Source: Chitinophagaceae bacterium
Lineage (GTDB): Bacteria > Bacteroidota > Bacteroidia > Chitinophagales > Chitinophagaceae
DNA length: 34,105 nt
Assembly: GCA_947455605.1 (NCBI GenBank)
Contig: CANGOX010000030.1
Location: forward strand, 1 to 34,105
Direction: 5' to 3'
In this document: positions 1 through 9,238 of the stretch, in pieces
How positions within the stretch are numbered: the stretch's first letter is position 1
Layout: every line of letters begins with the position of its first letter
The notes under the pieces: generated by a model
The model's input: the letters and a program-made list of their open reading frames with translations, nothing else
Told to the model about the DNA's origin: nothing
Databases searched by the model: none
Made by a program: the position numbers and the translations under genes

Positions 1-1
1 G

Positions 2-1390
2 GTAGTAGCCTCCGGGGAAACACCTATACAGTTTTCTGTAGAAAACTTACCAAAAGGATTATCAATTGATAGCAAAACCGGAATCATAACCGGGAAAGTT
101 GCAGAACGCGGGGTATACCATGCGAAGATGATCGCAAAAAACAAATTCGGTAAAAATGTAAAAGACCTGCTGATCAAAATCGGCGATACCATTTCGCTCA
201 CGCCACCAATCGGCTGGAACGGATGGAATTCATGGGCCAGAGATATTGATAAAGAGAAAGTGGTTGCCTCAGCGAATGCCATGGTAAAAATGGGATTGAG
301 TAATCATGGGTGGACCTATATCAATATTGATGATGCATGGCAGGGGCAAAGAGACAGCAAGAACCATGCATTGCAGGCAAATGATAAGTTTCCCGCATTT
401 AAAGAAATGATAGATGAGATACATGCCAAAGGGTTAAAACTGGGTGTGTATTCTACTCCCTGGATCTCAAGCTATGCCGGCTATGCTGGTGCATCATCCA
501 ATTTTGAAAATGGAGCCTATCCCGATTCTATCAAAAATAATAAACGTGCATTCCGCTATGTAGGTAAATACCGTTTTGAAAAAGAAGATGCACAACAAAT
601 GGCAGAATGGGGTGTAGATTATCTGAAATATGATTGGAGGATTGAATTGAATTCCGCCGAAAGAATGTCGAAAGCATTAAAAGAATCCGGACGTGATATT
701 GTCTATAGTTTATCAAACTCAGCACCATTTGCCCAGGTAAAAGACTGGGTAAGGGTTGCAGAAGCATGGCGCACAGGTCCGGACATTCGCGACAGCTGGA
801 TCAGTTTATATGTATCAGCCTTCACACTTGACAAATGGGGCCCTTATGGTGGACCCGGACATTGGAACGACCCGGATATGATGATACTCGGTAATGTTAC
901 AACCGGATCAAAGCTACACCCCACAAGACTTACACCGGATGAACAGTATAGTCATGTAAGTTTATTCAGTTTACTTGCAGCACCCTTACTGATCGGCTGT
1001 CCAATTGAACAGCTGGATGCTTTCACCCTGAATTTATTGACCAACGATGAAGTTATAGAAATTGACCAGGATCCGTTGGGTAAGTCCGGTAGGTTGGTTT
1101 CAGAAGCGAATGGTGTACAGGTTTGGTTGAAACCACTTGAAGATGGTTCTTATGCTGTAGGGATGTTTAATATTAACGACTATCAGAAAACACCGCAATC
1201 CTATTTTAGTTGGGGCGATGAACAGCCCAAGACCTATGATCTGGATCTTGGTAAGATTGGCTTAACGGGCAAATGGAAGTTAAGGGATGTATGGAGACAA
1301 AAAGATCTCGGTGATTTCTCAGAAAAGTTTACTGCCAGTATCCGTCATCACGGAGTGGTTATGCTCAGATTATATCCGGTAAAAAAATAA
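2..1390 (+). CDS. GH27 alpha-galactosidase with N-terminal Ig-like (He_PIG) domain, 5' end cut off by the window
   Basis: Predicted secreted retaining alpha-galactosidase that removes terminal alpha-linked D-galactose. The frame is open to the window edge. The stretch before the first internal ATG (128) encodes the end of a putative Ig (He_PIG) domain with the motif TGIITGKV, so 128 is not the true start. The GH27 barrel begins at PPIGWNGWNSW. The nucleophile Asp lies in YLKYDWR (codon 632-634) and the acid/base Asp in RTGPDIRDSW (codon 782-784), 50 residues apart exactly as in the next gene. Other family signatures are INIDDAWQ and GHWNDPDMM. The following gene starts 4 bases after the stop and is a close paralogue, so this protein probably also carries an export signal and an NPCBM domain upstream. 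The family is secure; the linkage specificity is not visible. Confidence 0.93.
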   Translation, partial: VVASGETPIQFSVENLPKGLSIDSKTGIITGKVAERGVYHAKMIAKNKFGKNVKDLLIKIGDTISLTPPIGWNGWNSWARDIDKEKVVASANAMVKMGLSNHGWTYINIDDAWQGQRDSKNHALQANDKFPAFKEMIDEIHAKGLKLGVYSTPWISSYAGYAGASSNFENGAYPDSIKNNKRAFRYVGKYRFEKEDAQQMAEWGVDYLKYDWRIELNSAERMSKALKESGRDIVYSLSNSAPFAQVKDWVRVAEAWRTGPDIRDSWISLYVSAFTLDKWGPYGGPGHWNDPDMMILGNVTTGSKLHPTRLTPDEQYSHVSLFSLLAAPLLIGCPIEQLDAFTLNLLTNDEVIEIDQDPLGKSGRLVSEANGVQVWLKPLEDGSYAVGMFNINDYQKTPQSYFSWGDEQPKTYDLDLGKIGLTGKWKLRDVWRQKDLGDFSEKFTASIRHHGVVMLRLYPVKK

Positions 1391-1394
1391 GTAT

Positions 1395-3413
1395 ATGAAT
1401 TGTATAAAAAATATAGCAGTTTATTTAGTGTTGATCCTGTTTTCAACAACACTTGCTAATGCTCAGTCAGCACATACGGTTTGGCTCGATGACCTGCCCA
1501 TTCAAACTTTTTCTGAGGGGATGCGGCCGGTATCCGCTAAAACCAATTACAGTCATGATACCATGCGTATCAATGGTAACCGATACTTCAGAGGAGTAGG
1601 TGCACAATCGCCATGCGTTCTGGCATTTTTACTGGATAAACATGCCAAACGTTTTAAAGCACAGGTAGGAATGGATGAGCTCGGAAATAAAGAGATTCCC
1701 TTAAGTTTCTACGTAGTGGCTGATCAGAAAGTTTTGTTTGAGATCCGGGATATGAAAATGGGGGATGCCCCGGTTGCCATTGATGTAGACCTTACAGGTA
1801 TTGAACGTTTGGGTTTATTGATCACTGATAGAGTGGGAGGGGTGAATAATAAAAAAACCTATGGTAACTGGGCCAATGCACAACTGGAAATGAAGGATGA
1901 TTTTGTGCCTGCACATATTCCGAATACAGATGAAAAGTATATGCAGACCCCATCACCCAAACAAACACCTGCCATACATTCCCCTAAACTTTTTGGGGCC
2001 ACACCGGGTAATCCTTTCTTTTATACAATTGCAGCTACCGGTGTAAAACCGATACAGTTTTCAGCAGAACATTTACCAGCAGGCTTACAGGTATCTACGC
2101 AAACCGGTATCATTACCGGAAAGGTTGATCAACGTGGTATTTATAAAGTGATCCTCAAAGCAAAAAATAAATTAGGCGAAGCATCTCAAAAACTTGAGAT
2201 CAGGATCGGTGATACCATTTCACTCACCCCACCGATCGGCTGGAATGGCTGGAATGCATGGGAACAAAAAATTGATAAAGAAAAAGTGATCGCTTCTGCC
2301 AATGCTATGGTAAGTAAAGGGCTTAAGGATCATGGCTGGTCGTATATCAATATTGATGACTCCTGGCAAGGGATCAGAACGGGGCCTGATACTGCTTTAC
2401 AACCCAATGCCAAATTTCCTGATATCAAAGGGATGGTAAATTATATACACTCCTTAGGATTAAGAGCGGGCATCTATTCCACCCCTTACATTGCCAGTTA
2501 TGGTGTATATGTTGGAGGCTCTTCAAATTTTCCTGCCGGAGGTGAAACACGAGAAGCTTTTTTAAAAGGTCAAAAACCAACCAAGATGGGTATCTATCGT
2601 TTTGAAAGAAACGATGCCAGGCAAATGGCCGACTGGGGTTTTGACTTTTTGAAATACGACTGGCGTATAGATGTTGAATCAACACAAAGGATGTCGGATG
2701 CTTTGAAAAGATCTGGCAGAGACATTGTATTCAGTTTATCCAATAATGCACCATTTGAAAAAGTAACCGATTGGGCACGATTATCTCATATGTACAGAAC
2801 GGGACCGGATATTAAAGACAGCTGGTCGAGCCTTTTTCCAACTGCCTTTTCTTTAGATAAATGGTCGCCATACACCGGCCACGGTCATTGGGCCGATCCG
2901 GATATGATGATCGTAGGTGAAGTTTCTATTGGGCCTGTATTACATCCTACAAGATTAACGCCGGATGAACAGTATAGCCATATCAGCATTTTTAGTCTGC
3001 TGGCTGCACCCATGCTGATCGGCTGCCCTATAGAGCTGCTGGATGATTTCACATTGAATTTATTGACCAACGATGAAGTAATTGAGATCAACCAGGACCC
3101 ATTAGGGAAAGCTGCCCGTTTAGTGAAAGACGAAAATGGTGTTCAGATCTGGTTAAAACCTATGGAAGACGGTTCTTATGCTGTGGGTTTATTCAATATA
3201 GATGGATATGGCAGCACACCGGAATCCTATTTCCGTTGGGGTAATGAAAAACCCAAACCCTTTGTTTTTGATTTTGCTTCGTTGGGATTAAAAGGAAAAT
3301 GGAGTTTGAGGGATGTATGGAAGCAAAAAGACCTGGGCGTATTCAATAGTAAGTATTCAACAGGTATCCGCCATCATGGGGTAGTGTTATTGAGATTATC
3401 TGAGATAAGATAA
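1395..3413 (+). CDS. NPCBM / Ig-like / GH27 alpha-galactosidase (tandem paralogue of the preceding gene)
   Basis: Complete 672-residue secreted alpha-galactosidase. Residues 1-24 are a Sec signal ending near ANAQ. Residues about 27-175 form an NPCBM carbohydrate-binding module (GVGAQSP, FKAQVGMDE). Residues about 195-270 form a putative Ig domain (TGIITGKV). Residues about 275-672 are the GH27 barrel and C-terminal beta domain. The nucleophile is D422 in FLKYDWR and the acid/base is D472 in RTGPDIKDSW. The ATG at 1395 gives a clean signal peptide and lies 4 bases after the previous stop, so the two are almost certainly co-transcribed. The paralogues differ most in the loop around residues 375-400 (after SSNF) and just after the first barrel strand, which may tune specificity. 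An activity on beta-L-arabinopyranoside, also known in GH27, cannot be excluded. Confidence 0.94.
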   Translation: MNCIKNIAVYLVLILFSTTLANAQSAHTVWLDDLPIQTFSEGMRPVSAKTNYSHDTMRINGNRYFRGVGAQSPCVLAFLLDKHAKRFKAQVGMDELGNKEIPLSFYVVADQKVLFEIRDMKMGDAPVAIDVDLTGIERLGLLITDRVGGVNNKKTYGNWANAQLEMKDDFVPAHIPNTDEKYMQTPSPKQTPAIHSPKLFGATPGNPFFYTIAATGVKPIQFSAEHLPAGLQVSTQTGIITGKVDQRGIYKVILKAKNKLGEASQKLEIRIGDTISLTPPIGWNGWNAWEQKIDKEKVIASANAMVSKGLKDHGWSYINIDDSWQGIRTGPDTALQPNAKFPDIKGMVNYIHSLGLRAGIYSTPYIASYGVYVGGSSNFPAGGETREAFLKGQKPTKMGIYRFERNDARQMADWGFDFLKYDWRIDVESTQRMSDALKRSGRDIVFSLSNNAPFEKVTDWARLSHMYRTGPDIKDSWSSLFPTAFSLDKWSPYTGHGHWADPDMMIVGEVSIGPVLHPTRLTPDEQYSHISIFSLLAAPMLIGCPIELLDDFTLNLLTNDEVIEINQDPLGKAARLVKDENGVQIWLKPMEDGSYAVGLFNIDGYGSTPESYFRWGNEKPKPFVFDFASLGLKGKWSLRDVWKQKDLGVFNSKYSTGIRHHGVVLLRLSEIR

Positions 3414-3498
3414 TTTCAGGAATAGGTGAACGATCTTGGTAAAATATAAATGGTTGATAATTGATTTTGAAATTGGGTACACACAGTGAACAATTGAA

Positions 3499-6400
3499 AT
3501 GGCCATGAAAATGAATCAGTATACATATAAAAAAAAGCAGTTTACTTTCATCGGGTTGCTGTTTATTTATATTACTGTGAGTGCATTTACCTCAGGGTAT
3601 ACCTTCGATAAGGATATTATCGTTAGAGATACCCTTGCATTACATTTCAAAAATCCCCCGCCTCAATACAGCCTGATTCCTTTTTGGTCTTTGAATAATT
3701 CACTGGATTCTTCGAAAATGAATTGGCAAATAGACCAGATGCTGGATAAAGGAGTTTATGGTGCATTTATGCATGCCAGGGAAGGACTTGATCAAAGTAA
3801 TACTCCTTATTTCTCGCCAGGCTGGTGGACTGCAATTGAAGCTGCCGTTAAACATGCGCACGAAAAAGGATTTTATACCCATTTATATGATGAGGATAAA
3901 TGGCCCAGTGGCAGCGCGGGAGGAAGAACCATCAAGGCCAATCCGGAAAGGAATATCAAAAAGATTTTACGTTACAATGATTTTCAGGTAATGGGCCCGC
4001 AAACACTGCAACTTAATTTTGCAAACAACCCATATGCAATTTTTGCAGGCAGGATTTCTGATCGGGGCATCTATGATTATTCCAGTCAGATCAACCTTAC
4101 CGTACTGGCGGGAAAAGAATGGAAAATGCCGGAGGGCCGCTGGGCAATTATCAGTTTTACGATGATCAAAGATCCCAACCGTCAGATAAATTATATGGAT
4201 TCTGCTACGGTGGCAGACTTTATACATATTACTCATGATGAATATTATAAACGACTGGGCCCTTATTTCGGTAATACGATTCCCGGGGTTTTCTTTGATG
4301 AGATCTATGCCAATTCAAGCGAAAGGAAGAATAATATTTTTTGGTCTGATGATTTTACAGAACAGTTCAAAAAGATTAAAGGATATGATCTTACTCCTTT
4401 TCTGCCTTTGATCATCCTGAACGATCCGCAATTGTCTGCATCCAGACGTTACGACTTTTTTGATGTGGTCAGAATCTTATATGGTAATGCCTGGTTTGCC
4501 CAATATGCTAAATGGGCAGCCGATCATCATATCTGGGTTACGGGCCATACTACGGAAGAACTGATTCAACATATCCGGCAGTCAGATTATTTTTTTACCG
4601 AAGGGCAATTACAAGTACCGTGCACAGATAATGAAGATTTTCGTTACGGGTTTCCACGGGCCATCGATTTTTATAATCCCAAACAGATCAGTTCACTCGG
4701 CCATATTTACGGTAAAACAAGAATGGCAGCCGAAGCGCTGGGTAGCGGAGGGTATACCATTCCGCTGGAAGATTATCGATATGGTTTTTCTATGTTGGGT
4801 GTATATGGAGTAAATATGTTTATCCCTCATTTATTTCATTATTCAACGGAAAGGCCGGAAAACCAGAACGACTGGCCGCCAAGTTGGTTCTATCAAAATC
4901 CTTATTGGAAATATTTTAAACCGCTGGCCAATTACGCGCAGCGTATCTCATACATGATCTCTCAAGGTAAACATGTTTGTAAAGTGGCAGTAGTGTATCC
5001 GCTAACCCAGGTTTGGCTGGGAGGATATACAACACCTGTTGATGATGAGCTATTCAGGGAAGTTCAACAAACCTTATTAGACTACCATATTGATTATGAT
5101 GTGATAGATCCGTATACTTTATCAGGATCATCCAGTAATAAAAATGGATTGCTGGCGGGAAATGAACAATACCAGGCATTGATCTTGCCCGGATTAAAAG
5201 CCATACAGCATGAGTGTATGGTTAAAGTAAACGACTTTGTATCAAAGGGTGGATTACTGATTGCACTGAAAGAATTGCCATCAACTTCAGAAAAAGGAAC
5301 ACCGCTGGATCCCTATGTGGTAGGTTCCATGACCAAACTTTTTGGATTTGAGCCACGCGAAATAAACCAGATCCAATACCGTACCCTCGATGCCCAACAA
5401 AAAGAAAGGGTACTTGTTACCTCCCATACATCAGGTGGGAAAGGAATTTTTACAAGATATTTAGAAGAACTGCCGGCCATTCTCCGTAGGCAAAAGGTAA
5501 CTGATATCCTGATCGAAGGAGAAGGGAATGAATGGATCAAATATCAACATAGACAAGTGGCTGATCGTCAGGTTTATTATTTTATGAATAGCCGTAAAGA
5601 GAATGGCTCTTTTCTTGTAAATATACCTGCAACCGGTAACCCTTCTTTATGGAATCCCGAAACTGGTGATAGGGTTCCTATAACCAATTACCGGATCAAA
5701 GATCAACAGCTTCAAATGCAACTTGATTTTAAACCCTGGGAGAGTTATTTTCTGGTATTACAACCCGAAAAAATATCAGGCAATAAAGAGATGCTGGTTA
5801 CACAATCAGATTTTTCTGATCTGCAACTTGTTACCAGTGCCAAACAAACCGTGGCCACCGGCTGGGTAACAGGGAAAGGCACTCACGAATTGCATTTTAT
5901 AAATGGCAAAGTAACAGGTACACAAAAATGGTCATCAGCCAATGCATTGCCGGAAATTCCTGTAATGGGAAATTGGGATTTTCAGCTTAGTCCATTGGCG
6001 CTTAATGATCAATGGTCTTCTAAAGTAAAAACAGATACCGTTTCACTCCCCGTTATGTTATTCAGAAAGGAAAATGATCCTGTTTGGAAAACGATCAAAG
6101 TAACAGATAATTTCAGTACTCAAAAAGGTGCGTCTCGTTACCTGAGTACCTGGGATGCTTTTTGGATCAGCTATTATGACAACAGCATGCATTTACCGGA
6201 AGTGGGTGGGGGAACGGTTTACTTTACAAAAGATTTTTTAGTTGGATCTCCCATCAAGGATGCTTCCTTGGATATTACCGCCGATGATGGATTTGAACTT
6301 TACATCAATGGCAAATGGGTTGGGAAAAACAATAACTGGAAAACACCTGTGCATTATGCAATCGAAACGTTTATGAAGCAGGGTGAGAATCATATCCAGG

Positions 6401-7281
6401 TAAAAATTACAAATACCAAAGGTTTATTATTACAGGGGGTTATACATTTTCAAAACGGTTCACAGATCGATCTGCTTTCTGATCAATCATGGAAGGCTTC
6501 TAAAGACCAGGTTAACTGGCTTCCTGCTTTAGAATATGCTTCTCCGCCTCTTGGAGTATGGGGTGCTATTGAACGACCCGGTCATTCTCATGGCTATCCT
6601 GAAACCGGAGAATATAAGCAGGCATTGCCGCCCGGAGCAGAGATGATTGTAAAACCGAATATTTCCGGGGTTTATGAATTGTTCGTAAATCAACATCCTG
6701 TTGAATTTAAGGAAGCTAATTCAGTATCCATCAAACAATACCTGACTAATAACAACAATGAACTTACTGTTCGCGTAAAACTGGAAAAACCAACAGATGG
6801 GATTCAATCTCCTATTCAATTGATTTGTGGTAAAGTTTCACTCCCTTTACAGTCATGGAGTAATTATAATCTGAGTGGTTATTCCGGCAGGGCCATATAT
6901 ACACATGCTGTTCAGATAGATGCAGCTTATTGCGAATCCGGTAAAAAACTGCTGATCGACCTCGGGCAGGTAAATCATTTTGCTGAGATCTGGGTGAATG
7001 ATCAATTGGTCACATATCGCTCCTGGGCACCTTTTACTGCAGATATTTCCCGTTTTATTCATCCCGGAGAAAATAAGATCACCATAGTGGTAGCTAATTT
7101 ACTGGCAAATGAAGCAAGCTGGAGTATGCTCGATGCGAATATTGATACCAAAGAAGGCCGCTGGTGGAATTTTGGCAGCATTCAGCGTGAAAAAGAAAAA
7201 TTGGTTTCCGGTTTATTGGGGCCGGTAAAACTGATTCCTTTTGTTAAAGAATCATTGAACTTAACCCGTAAGAAAAACTAA
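3499..7281 (+). CDS. GH106-family alpha-L-rhamnosidase, large secreted multidomain enzyme
   Basis: A 1260-residue protein, a usual size for GH106, predicted to cleave terminal alpha-L-rhamnose by inversion, probably in the periplasm or at the surface. The signal peptide is near residues 12-33. The N-terminal barrel carries the family hallmarks: FKNPP, PFWSLNNSLD, GAFMHAREGL and LYDEDKWPSG. FFDEIY (E268), GHTTEE (353-354) and MAAEALGSGG (E412) sit on predicted strand ends; E268 and E412 are the likeliest catalytic carboxylates by analogy with the characterised Bacteroides enzyme, a modest inference. The C-terminal half has beta-sandwich sugar-binding modules (TADDGFELYINGKWVG near 930; QVNHFAEIWVND near 1160). 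The gene starts 85 bases after GH27 and ends 19 bases before the next gene. ATGs at 3499, 3505 and 3511 are all possible starts; the signal peptide fits any of them. Confidence 0.86.
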   Translation: MAMKMNQYTYKKKQFTFIGLLFIYITVSAFTSGYTFDKDIIVRDTLALHFKNPPPQYSLIPFWSLNNSLDSSKMNWQIDQMLDKGVYGAFMHAREGLDQSNTPYFSPGWWTAIEAAVKHAHEKGFYTHLYDEDKWPSGSAGGRTIKANPERNIKKILRYNDFQVMGPQTLQLNFANNPYAIFAGRISDRGIYDYSSQINLTVLAGKEWKMPEGRWAIISFTMIKDPNRQINYMDSATVADFIHITHDEYYKRLGPYFGNTIPGVFFDEIYANSSERKNNIFWSDDFTEQFKKIKGYDLTPFLPLIILNDPQLSASRRYDFFDVVRILYGNAWFAQYAKWAADHHIWVTGHTTEELIQHIRQSDYFFTEGQLQVPCTDNEDFRYGFPRAIDFYNPKQISSLGHIYGKTRMAAEALGSGGYTIPLEDYRYGFSMLGVYGVNMFIPHLFHYSTERPENQNDWPPSWFYQNPYWKYFKPLANYAQRISYMISQGKHVCKVAVVYPLTQVWLGGYTTPVDDELFREVQQTLLDYHIDYDVIDPYTLSGSSSNKNGLLAGNEQYQALILPGLKAIQHECMVKVNDFVSKGGLLIALKELPSTSEKGTPLDPYVVGSMTKLFGFEPREINQIQYRTLDAQQKERVLVTSHTSGGKGIFTRYLEELPAILRRQKVTDILIEGEGNEWIKYQHRQVADRQVYYFMNSRKENGSFLVNIPATGNPSLWNPETGDRVPITNYRIKDQQLQMQLDFKPWESYFLVLQPEKISGNKEMLVTQSDFSDLQLVTSAKQTVATGWVTGKGTHELHFINGKVTGTQKWSSANALPEIPVMGNWDFQLSPLALNDQWSSKVKTDTVSLPVMLFRKENDPVWKTIKVTDNFSTQKGASRYLSTWDAFWISYYDNSMHLPEVGGGTVYFTKDFLVGSPIKDASLDITADDGFELYINGKWVGKNNNWKTPVHYAIETFMKQGENHIQVKITNTKGLLLQGVIHFQNGSQIDLLSDQSWKASKDQVNWLPALEYASPPLGVWGAIERPGHSHGYPETGEYKQALPPGAEMIVKPNISGVYELFVNQHPVEFKEANSVSIKQYLTNNNNELTVRVKLEKPTDGIQSPIQLICGKVSLPLQSWSNYNLSGYSGRAIYTHAVQIDAAYCESGKKLLIDLGQVNHFAEIWVNDQLVTYRSWAPFTADISRFIHPGENKITIVVANLLANEASWSMLDANIDTKEGRWWNFGSIQREKEKLVSGLLGPVKLIPFVKESLNLTRKKN

Positions 7282-7300
7282 TTCAATACAATCAAAGAAA

Positions 7301-9235
7301 ATGAAAAGAATAGCCCTGTTTATTGTGTATACGTTGATGATCTGTTATTCTGTAACCGCACAGAATACAATATCGTATAAAGTACCTCTATTGCCAGATC
7401 CTATAGCACGTAAGTTAACGCTGGAAAGAGATTGGGCCAATGTTCAAAAAACACCTCCGCAATTAGGTGTGCGCGATTGTTTTCTTTTTTTAATGGATGC
7501 GCTGGATGCTAAATTTCTACAACCCAGGGATATTGAATTTGTATTGAAACTTGTACAGGCCCGAATGATCACAAACCCGGCTGCCGGCAGAAGTTATGGT
7601 AATATTTTCTGGGGTTGGCAGGAAACAGGTTTCGATATTGGTGATGGAAATAATATTGAATTCTGTTTGCAATATGGTATGCCTATCAAATTCCTGTTCA
7701 ATGATCGGCTCTCTGATGAAAACCGGAAAACCCTGGATGAGATCTTTGCACTCGGCCTCAAAGGTTGTCGTAATCAGGAAGTGCGGATCTCTTATACAAA
7801 TATCTTTCTGATGAAGATCTGGAATTTTGCAGCATATGGTCAGGTTTATAACAAACCAGAGATCACGGAAGAAGGAAGAAAGTATTTCAACCAGTGGTTA
7901 TACCATGTATCCCATTATGGCAATCGTGAATATGACAGTCCCACCTATTGCGGCGTGGATCTTGAATCACTCTTACTCATCAATCGTTTCATTACCGATC
8001 CTGATATCAAGGCAAAGGCAAAAGATGCCCTAACTTTTTTTATGAATGATCTTTCTTCCCATTATGATCCATTGGCAGGCATTCTTGCCGGCGCACATAG
8101 CCGCGATTATAACCGCGTATTCAGCCGCGATCTGCTGGAAGAAAAATACATCAACCCATTATTGGGTAGAAAGAACAGCAATCTGCACCTGTTTCATCAG
8201 TTGTGTTTATCAACCTTACAGGAGACCGGTCTGTCGGCCGATCAAAAAATGTGGATGAACCAGAAGAACCGGTTTATTGTTCAACGTTGGGATAGTATTC
8301 CCAATGCATTTGCCTGCCATTTTGTTGGCAACAAATTTTCCATGGCATCTTCTAACCAGGCATATAGTCCGGACGATAAACCATTTGTGATGTACTTGAG
8401 CAGTTTGAAAATTCCGGAGATGCCGAACATTGCATTTGTGATGGAAGGAAGAGATGATCATTACGGTACATGGTCGGCCACAGGCATGGGCGATAAAATG
8501 AAACACTTAATGCCACCCAATTATCCGGCCAATGGCGGTTGGGGAAAAACAAGACATTTGATGCCGTTCATGCAATCTGCGCAAAACAAAGGCGAGATGG
8601 TGATGTTGGTTTCGGGAATGAAAGATCATAATTGTATTAAAGACTATCTAAATTCTACCCTCATTCTTCCGGATTATCTGGATGAGATCTGGCTGGGAGA
8701 TCAGAAGATCGATAAACCCGCAGTAGGGGGTAAGATCAGTCTGGATCAAACACAAACCTTCTTCGCAAGATTTGAAGATGTGGTATTTGCTTTCCGGTTT
8801 ATCTATAGTAATGCAGATAAGAATGAACGACCCGTATTATACAATGATGGCTATCAATATAATCCTAACCGTGAGAATTTTTCCATGCAGCATAATGCTG
8901 CTTTGCGTATCACACTTCAACATCCCAACAATGGCAAGGCAGATATTGCTATCTGGTGGAAGGCAGAAGAAGGTGTAACCAATGATAAGATGTTTGCACG
9001 CTTCCGGAAAAAAGTATTGGATGCAGTGGTGAATGTTCAATCAGAAAAAAACGTACTGGATATTTCTGTACAAACGGCTGCCGGTAAACTGGGGGTAAAG
9101 GCAGATCTGTTAATGAAGAAAAGATTAGAATACTATAATCCTGTTCCACTACCTGCCGATTTCCTTTTCAACATTAATGGAACAGAGATCGGTAAACCGG
9201 TAATGGGAAAATATACACAACTGCAAAATAAATAA
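7301..9235 (+). CDS. Secreted helical-toroid protein of unknown function, candidate polysaccharide lyase or hydrolase
   Basis: A 644-residue exported protein (signal residues 1-20, ending VTAQ) that I cannot assign to a named family. Residues about 50-380 look like an alpha-helical toroid and residues about 480-644 are beta-rich, the layout of many (alpha/alpha)-toroid lyases. Conserved-looking polar motifs are RISYTNIFLMKIWNF, GNREYDSPTYCGVDL (N208, E210, Y211, Y216) and AGAHSRDYNRVF (H266, R268, Y270), which could supply the Asn/His/Tyr/Arg set such lyases use. It sits between GH106 and GH95, only 3 bases before the GH95 start, so it almost certainly acts on the same glycan. The GH105 gene downstream needs unsaturated uronides, and this is one candidate source. 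A hydrolase of the same fold is equally possible. Gene reality is very secure; function is open. Confidence 0.85.
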   Translation: MKRIALFIVYTLMICYSVTAQNTISYKVPLLPDPIARKLTLERDWANVQKTPPQLGVRDCFLFLMDALDAKFLQPRDIEFVLKLVQARMITNPAAGRSYGNIFWGWQETGFDIGDGNNIEFCLQYGMPIKFLFNDRLSDENRKTLDEIFALGLKGCRNQEVRISYTNIFLMKIWNFAAYGQVYNKPEITEEGRKYFNQWLYHVSHYGNREYDSPTYCGVDLESLLLINRFITDPDIKAKAKDALTFFMNDLSSHYDPLAGILAGAHSRDYNRVFSRDLLEEKYINPLLGRKNSNLHLFHQLCLSTLQETGLSADQKMWMNQKNRFIVQRWDSIPNAFACHFVGNKFSMASSNQAYSPDDKPFVMYLSSLKIPEMPNIAFVMEGRDDHYGTWSATGMGDKMKHLMPPNYPANGGWGKTRHLMPFMQSAQNKGEMVMLVSGMKDHNCIKDYLNSTLILPDYLDEIWLGDQKIDKPAVGGKISLDQTQTFFARFEDVVFAFRFIYSNADKNERPVLYNDGYQYNPNRENFSMQHNAALRITLQHPNNGKADIAIWWKAEEGVTNDKMFARFRKKVLDAVVNVQSEKNVLDISVQTAAGKLGVKADLLMKKRLEYYNPVPLPADFLFNINGTEIGKPVMGKYTQLQNK

Positions 9236-9238
9236 ACC

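Noticed and set aside
128..130. ATG at 128 as the start of the first gene
   Set aside because: The same frame stays open to position 2 and encodes the end of an Ig-like domain that matches the paralogue downstream, so 128 is an internal Met.
2..3413. Tandem GH27 genes as a split or frameshifted single gene
   Set aside because: The second has its own signal peptide, NPCBM and full barrel, and both barrels hold complete catalytic residues, so they are two genes.
3455..3475. Promoter box tgattttg before GH106
   Set aside because: It misses the TA of TAnnTTTG and has no well-spaced -33 element; the gap is too short and the match too weak to annotate.
8216..8552. Minus-strand open frames inside the unknown toroid gene and similar antisense frames elsewhere
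   Set aside because: They lie wholly opposite strongly conserved coding sequence, have no recognisable domains and vary freely, as expected for shadow frames.
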